Of a stretch of 64,000 nucleotides of DNA, positions 60,514 through 64,000 are shown in pieces; position 1 is the stretch's first letter, and each line of letters begins with the position of its first letter. Position numbers and translations under genes: made by a program. Under the pieces are notes generated by a model. The model did not search any database. It was not told where the DNA came from and saw only the letters and a list, made by a program, of their open reading frames with translations. The stretch comes from Rhodoplanes sp963840055. GTDB taxonomy: Bacteria; Pseudomonadota; Alphaproteobacteria; Rhizobiales; Xanthobacteraceae. The stretch is taken from assembly GCA_963840055.1 (NCBI GenBank), contig CAWIXM010000054.1, forward strand, positions 60,124 through 124,123, given 5' to 3'.

Positions 60514-61203
60514 ATGTTTGGATTTGATTTTCCCGGCACCGGTCGGGAAGAAGGACGTCCGCGCCGGCGCGGTGGGTTTGGCGGTCACCGCCATAGCAGG
60601 CCAGGCCCCGAACACCACGCCGAGCATATGCACGCCGCCGGCGGCGACGAGATGTTTGGTGGACGCGGTTGGCCGCACCATGGCCGTTTTCCGTACGAGC
60701 GTATGTTTGGTCGCGGATTTGGCGGCCCGCGCGGTCCCGGCCGCCCCGGCCGGCCGCTCGGACAGGGAGACTTGCGCTGGCTTGTGCTGGATCTGATCGC
60801 CGCACAGCCGCGACACGGCTATGAGATCATCAAGGCGATTGAGGAAGCGCTGAACGGTCACTACACGCCGAGCCCGGGCGTCATCTATCCGACGCTGACG
60901 CTGCTTGAAGAGACCGGATTGATCAGCGGCGAATCCCACGGGGCGAAGAAGCTCTATAGCCTCACCGACGAAGGCCGCGTCGAGGTTGAGTCCCATTCGG
61001 CCGATATCCAAGCGGTCCGCGAGCGGCTCGCCGACGCCCGCGCCCGGTTCGGCGCCGTTCCGCCACCGGAGCTGTTTCGCGCCATGGACAATCTCCGCGC
61101 CGCGCTTCGGGTGCGGCTCGCCAAAGGGGAACTCTCGCCGGAGGTGGTGCAAGCCATGACAGCGGCAATCGATCGGGCCGCAGCGGAGATCGAGCGCAGC
61201 TGA
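60514..61203 (+). CDS. PadR-family transcriptional regulator with a Gly/His/Arg-rich N-terminus
   Basis: A 229-residue protein. Residues about 82-180 form the PadR winged helix (DLRWLVLDLIAAQPRHGYEII, YTPSPGVIYPTLTLLEETGLI) followed by a C-terminal dimerisation helix. The first 80 residues are unusually rich in Gly, His, Arg and Pro (GGHRHSRPGPEHHAEHMH), which might bind metal. It has AAAGGA before ATG and palindromic operators upstream, so autoregulation is likely. The methyltransferase gene follows 57 bp later and may be in the same operon. Confidence 0.9.
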   Translation: MFGFDFPGTGREEGRPRRRGGFGGHRHSRPGPEHHAEHMHAAGGDEMFGGRGWPHHGRFPYERMFGRGFGGPRGPGRPGRPLGQGDLRWLVLDLIAAQPRHGYEIIKAIEEALNGHYTPSPGVIYPTLTLLEETGLISGESHGAKKLYSLTDEGRVEVESHSADIQAVRERLADARARFGAVPPPELFRAMDNLRAALRVRLAKGELSPEVVQAMTAAIDRAAAEIERS

Positions 61204-61260
61204 GCAGAACCAGTCGCGCCGACGACAATCGACCGCAGCGCTTCAATGGTGGGGATGCTC

Positions 61261-61872
61261 ATGTCCGATGAACCATCGTCTCATGAACGATTCAGCGCGG
61301 CCTATACCGACGTCCCCCCATGGGAGATCGGCAAGCCGCAACGGCCCTTCATTGCGGTTGCCGATCGGGTCGAGAGCCCACTGCTCGATGCCGGGTGCGG
61401 CACCGGTAACACCGCGCTGTTCTTTGCCGCGCGCGGTCATCAGGTGACCGGCATCGATTTTGTCGAAGCCGCGATCGATCAGGCGCGCGCCAAGGCCGGC
61501 GTCCGCGGCCTGACGGCAGAGTTTCTCGTCAAGGATGCGATGACCCTCAGCGCGTGGGACCGGCGTTTCCGCAGCGTCATCGACAGTGGGCTGTTTCACA
61601 TTTTTGTCGGCGAGGAGCGGAAGCGCTACGCCAAGGGGCTCGCCCACGTCACCGCGCCGGGCGGGCGGCTGTTCCTGCTGAGCTTCACCGACGACCCGCG
61701 CGAGAGAGGCCCCGCGGGCGTATCCCGGCAGGGCATATACGACACGTTCGCGGACGATTGGATCGTCGAGTCGGTGGAACTGGTCCACGGTGAAGTCAGC
61801 ATCGCCTTCGCCGCCGACTTCCCCGCGGAAGGCCCAAGAATGTGGTTCGCGATCATTCGGCGAAAAGGATAA
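61261..61872 (+). CDS. class I SAM-dependent methyltransferase
   Basis: A 203-residue Rossmann-fold methyltransferase with motif I LLDAGCGTGNTALF and motif II GIDFVEAAIDQA, and a C-terminal strand ending RMWFAIIRRKG. The substrate is not recognisable; the group includes small-molecule thiol and tellurite-type methyltransferases. I prefer ATG 61261 over 61246 because GGTGGGGA lies just before it. It follows the PadR gene and may be its target. Confidence 0.8.
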   Translation: MSDEPSSHERFSAAYTDVPPWEIGKPQRPFIAVADRVESPLLDAGCGTGNTALFFAARGHQVTGIDFVEAAIDQARAKAGVRGLTAEFLVKDAMTLSAWDRRFRSVIDSGLFHIFVGEERKRYAKGLAHVTAPGGRLFLLSFTDDPRERGPAGVSRQGIYDTFADDWIVESVELVHGEVSIAFAADFPAEGPRMWFAIIRRKG

Positions 61873-62101
61873 TCTGCTGTCGCGCGAGCCGGCGCACGCC
61901 TCGGCCGCGGCCTTGCGCGATCTCGCTTTGAGCGAGGTCACTGCTTGGGTCGCTGCCGCAAGTATTCAGAACTTGGACTCCCCTCCCATTATTGTTGTTG
62001 ATCAGGGCATGTGGATATCTGGCGCGATCAGGCTAAAATTCCTATAGTTTATGGAAAGCGCCTAAGCCCGTCGGCGCAGCCGCTGCGCGGGAGATCGTCC
62101 A

Positions 62102-62731
62102 ATGCTGACCCATGCCCAAATCTGGACGGCGCTCGACCGTCTTGCCGCGCGTTCCGGCCTTTCCGCCTCCGGGCTCGCCAAACGGGCGGGGCTTGATCCG
62201 ACCACGTTCAACAAGTCGAAGCGGGTCACGCCGGATGGGCGGGCGCGCTGGCCCTCGACCGAGTCGGTGGCTAAATCGCTCGCGGCGACCGGGACGACGG
62301 TGGAGGAGTTCGTCAAGCTGATCACCGACGCCTCCGGCCATGCCGAACAGGCGGTGCCGCTGATCGGCTTTGCCGAAGCCGGGGCGGGCGGCTTTTTCGA
62401 CGATGGCGGCTTTCCCGTCGGCAAAGGCTGGGACGAGATTCCCTTTCCGGCGGTCGAGGACGAGCACGCCTATGCGCTGGAGATCTCCGGCGACTCGATG
62501 CAGCCCGCCTATCGCGACGGGACCGTGATCATCGTCTCGCCCTCTGCCCCGATCCGCCGCGGCGACCGCGTCGTGGTGAAGACCAAGGACGGCGAAGTGA
62601 TGGCGAAGGAGCTGAAGCGAAAAACGGCGAAGACATTGGAGCTGAAATCGCTCAATCCGGACCATCCCGACCGAACGCTGTCGACGGAGGATGTCCTGTG
62701 GGTCGCCCGCATTGTGTGGGCGAGCCAATGA
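62102..62731 (+). CDS. S24/LexA-like repressor with HTH and self-cleavage domain
   Basis: A 209-residue protein. The N-terminal HTH covers about 1-75 (LAARSGLSASGLAKRAGLDP), and the C-terminal S24 peptidase domain has the Ser-Lys pair Ser132 in GDSMQPAYRDG and Lys169 in MAKELKRK. A cleavage site is likely at Ala-Gly in the segment FAEAGAGGFF (90-99). Such repressors are cut when RecA is active on DNA damage; this form is widespread in alphaproteobacteria and its target is unknown. It overlaps the next methyltransferase gene as ATGA. Confidence 0.87.
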   Translation: MLTHAQIWTALDRLAARSGLSASGLAKRAGLDPTTFNKSKRVTPDGRARWPSTESVAKSLAATGTTVEEFVKLITDASGHAEQAVPLIGFAEAGAGGFFDDGGFPVGKGWDEIPFPAVEDEHAYALEISGDSMQPAYRDGTVIIVSPSAPIRRGDRVVVKTKDGEVMAKELKRKTAKTLELKSLNPDHPDRTLSTEDVLWVARIVWASQ

Positions 62732-63549
62732 CCGATGCAGATGTCGTTCGCGCCGATTATGTGCACGGCTATTCCGGTCGCGAAAGCCAGCGGCTGCTCG
62801 ATCAAGCCGCAACCTTGGCCGAACTGCTTCATTGGGACACGGTTTTCCCCGACGGCAGCGACGTGCTCGAAGCAGGTTGCGGCGTCGGTGCGCAAACCGT
62901 CGCCATTGCCGGCGCGAACCCCGGAGCGCGCATTCGGTCGGTGGATGTCTCGGCCCAGTCATTGCAGGCGGCAAAAGCCCGCGTCGCCCGCGCCGGCATC
63001 AGGAATGTGACGTTCCTCCAGGCCGACATTTTCAATCTTCCATTTCCTGCGCAAAGCTTTGACCACGTCTTCGTATGCTTCGTCCTCGAGCATCTGCGCG
63101 ATCCTGTCGGTGCGCTGACCGCGCTCAAGCGGCTGCTGAAGCCTGGCGGAACCATCACGGCGATCGAAGGCGACCACGGCTCCGCCTATTTTCATCCGAA
63201 CAGCGCGGCGGCGCGGCGCGCGATCCAATGTCTGGTCGACCTCCAGTCGATGGCGGGCGGCGATGCGTTGATCGGCCGGCGCCTCTATCCGCTGCTTGTT
63301 GAGGCCGACTTCAAGAACGTCACGGTGTCGCCGCGGATGGTCTATGTCGATGCGAGCCGGCCGCAGCTGGTCGATGGATTTACCAGGAAGACATTCAACG
63401 CCATGGTCGAAGGCGTTCGTAACGATGCGATCGCCCGCGGCCTCATCGACGAAGCCGCCTGGGACCAGGGCATCCGCGACCTCCACCGCACTGCCGAACC
63501 CGACGGCGTGTTCTGCTACACGTTTTTCAAGGCAGTCGCGACGACGTAA
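62728..63549 (+). CDS. SAM-dependent methyltransferase (UbiE/MenG-like)
   Basis: A 273-residue methyltransferase with motif I VLEAGCGVGAQTVAIAG, the acidic end IRSVDVSAQSL, ADIFNLPFPAQSFDHVF (motif II/III) and LKPGGTITAIEGDHG. The layout resembles UbiE-like and arsenite-type methyltransferases; the substrate cannot be told. The start ATG 62728 overlaps the repressor stop (TGA 62729-62731), so the genes are translationally coupled. Confidence 0.85.
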   Translation: MTDADVVRADYVHGYSGRESQRLLDQAATLAELLHWDTVFPDGSDVLEAGCGVGAQTVAIAGANPGARIRSVDVSAQSLQAAKARVARAGIRNVTFLQADIFNLPFPAQSFDHVFVCFVLEHLRDPVGALTALKRLLKPGGTITAIEGDHGSAYFHPNSAAARRAIQCLVDLQSMAGGDALIGRRLYPLLVEADFKNVTVSPRMVYVDASRPQLVDGFTRKTFNAMVEGVRNDAIARGLIDEAAWDQGIRDLHRTAEPDGVFCYTFFKAVATT

Positions 63550-63641
63550 CCGACTGTTGACCGGCCGGCCCCTTTCGCCGGGGGGCGAAATTCATCTAAA
63601 CGACTGCGGCGCATTTTTGCGCTTTGCCGGAGGGCCTCGAT

Positions 63642-64000
63642 ATGAACCTCGATCGGCGTCGCGCGCTGAAGGTCATGGCCGCGCTTGCGGCATGCCCGTT
63701 ATGCAATGCGGGCGCATTTGCGGCCGAAGGGCAACATTGGGGCTATGAGGGCGCGGATGGCCCCGATCATTGGGGCGACCTCGACGCCGCGAGCAAGGTC
63801 TGCTCGACCGGCTCGCAGCAATCGCCGATCGATATCGAATCGCCGATCCAGGCAGAACTGCCGCCGCTGGAAATTCAGTGGGCGAAAAGCGCGGACACGA
63901 TTGTCAACAATGGCCATACAATCCAGCTCAACGTCGCCCCGGGCTCGACGCTCACGCTGGGCGACGACGAGTACAAGCTGGTGCAGTTCCATTTCCATCG
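63642..64000 (+). CDS. periplasmic alpha-carbonic anhydrase, cut by the window end
   Basis: The start ATG 63642 has GGAGGG seven bases upstream. The protein begins with a Tat-like signal (LDRRRALKVMAALAAC) and continues HWGYEGADGPDHWGDL and QQSPIDIES, both hallmarks of alpha-class carbonic anhydrases; QFHFH holds two of the three zinc-ligand histidines. It would convert CO2 to bicarbonate in the periplasm. Only the first 119 residues lie in the window. Confidence 0.93.
   Translation, partial: MNLDRRRALKVMAALAACPLCNAGAFAAEGQHWGYEGADGPDHWGDLDAASKVCSTGSQQSPIDIESPIQAELPPLEIQWAKSADTIVNNGHTIQLNVAPGSTLTLGDDEYKLVQFHFH

Overview
The window looks like a chromosomal segment of a GC-rich alphaproteobacterium of the order Hyphomicrobiales (Rhizobiales), in or near the Bradyrhizobium / Rhodopseudomonas / Pseudolabrys group. 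The grounds are an rRNA operon in the order 16S - tRNA-Ile - tRNA-Ala - 23S - 5S with a helix-9 intervening sequence in the 23S gene, a SAM-II riboswitch ahead of metZ, a radical SAM gene of the hopanoid C-2 methylase type, a double-length dCTP deaminase, and many short palindromic repeats between genes. No taxonomic search was possible, so this is inference.

Region by region. 0.4-3.9 kb: a secreted or anchored caspase-like protein, class I fumarase and a translationally coupled MazE/MazF pair. 4-9 kb: transport and lipase genes; an MFS transporter and a ZIP-like transporter are both frameshifted, while a ClC chloride/proton exchanger and a Tat-exported patatin are intact. 9-13.4 kb: a scarred accessory stretch with palindromic repeats, a DUF4160 remnant, DoxX, an AT-rich membrane protein ended by an IS30 element, a second diverged copy of the lepA 3' end and a DUF4258/DUF2283 remnant. 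13.4-21.8 kb: lepA, a fasciclin protein, a cytochrome b561 / molybdopterin oxidoreductase pair, a class II glutamine amidotransferase and two membrane glycosyltransferases.

22.1-27.9 kb is the rRNA operon on the minus strand, with a recognisable promoter. 28-39 kb is mostly housekeeping: an M23 envelope peptidase, clpB, a MOSC protein, an FAD oxidoreductase, cysK, dcd and riboswitch-controlled metZ. 39-42 kb holds a tightly overlapped minus-strand operon of an OpgC-type acyltransferase and two SGNH hydrolases, probably acting on envelope glucans. 42-50 kb: apaG, an AsmA-family protein, a two-gene operon of an HpnP-like B12 radical SAM enzyme and an unrecognised 580-residue protein, and a second caspase-like protein with TPRs.

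50-59 kb: asd, a small secreted protein, leuB, and the DNA-damage exonuclease / ATP-dependent ligase pair. The ligase carries a palindromic repeat in frame, and an IS30 copy, itself interrupted by an IS4-family element with a clear 9-bp target duplication, lies 27 bp after it. 59-64 kb: an orphan PemK/MazF-like toxin, a small membrane protein, a PadR regulator with palindromic operators beside a methyltransferase, an S24-type repressor overlapping a second methyltransferase, and the start of an alpha-carbonic anhydrase cut by the window end.

The main themes are two caspase-fold proteins that both lack the His/Cys dyad, palindromic repeats that enter coding sequence, two coupled envelope or lipid-modification operons of uncertain substrate, and mobile elements with target-site evidence.
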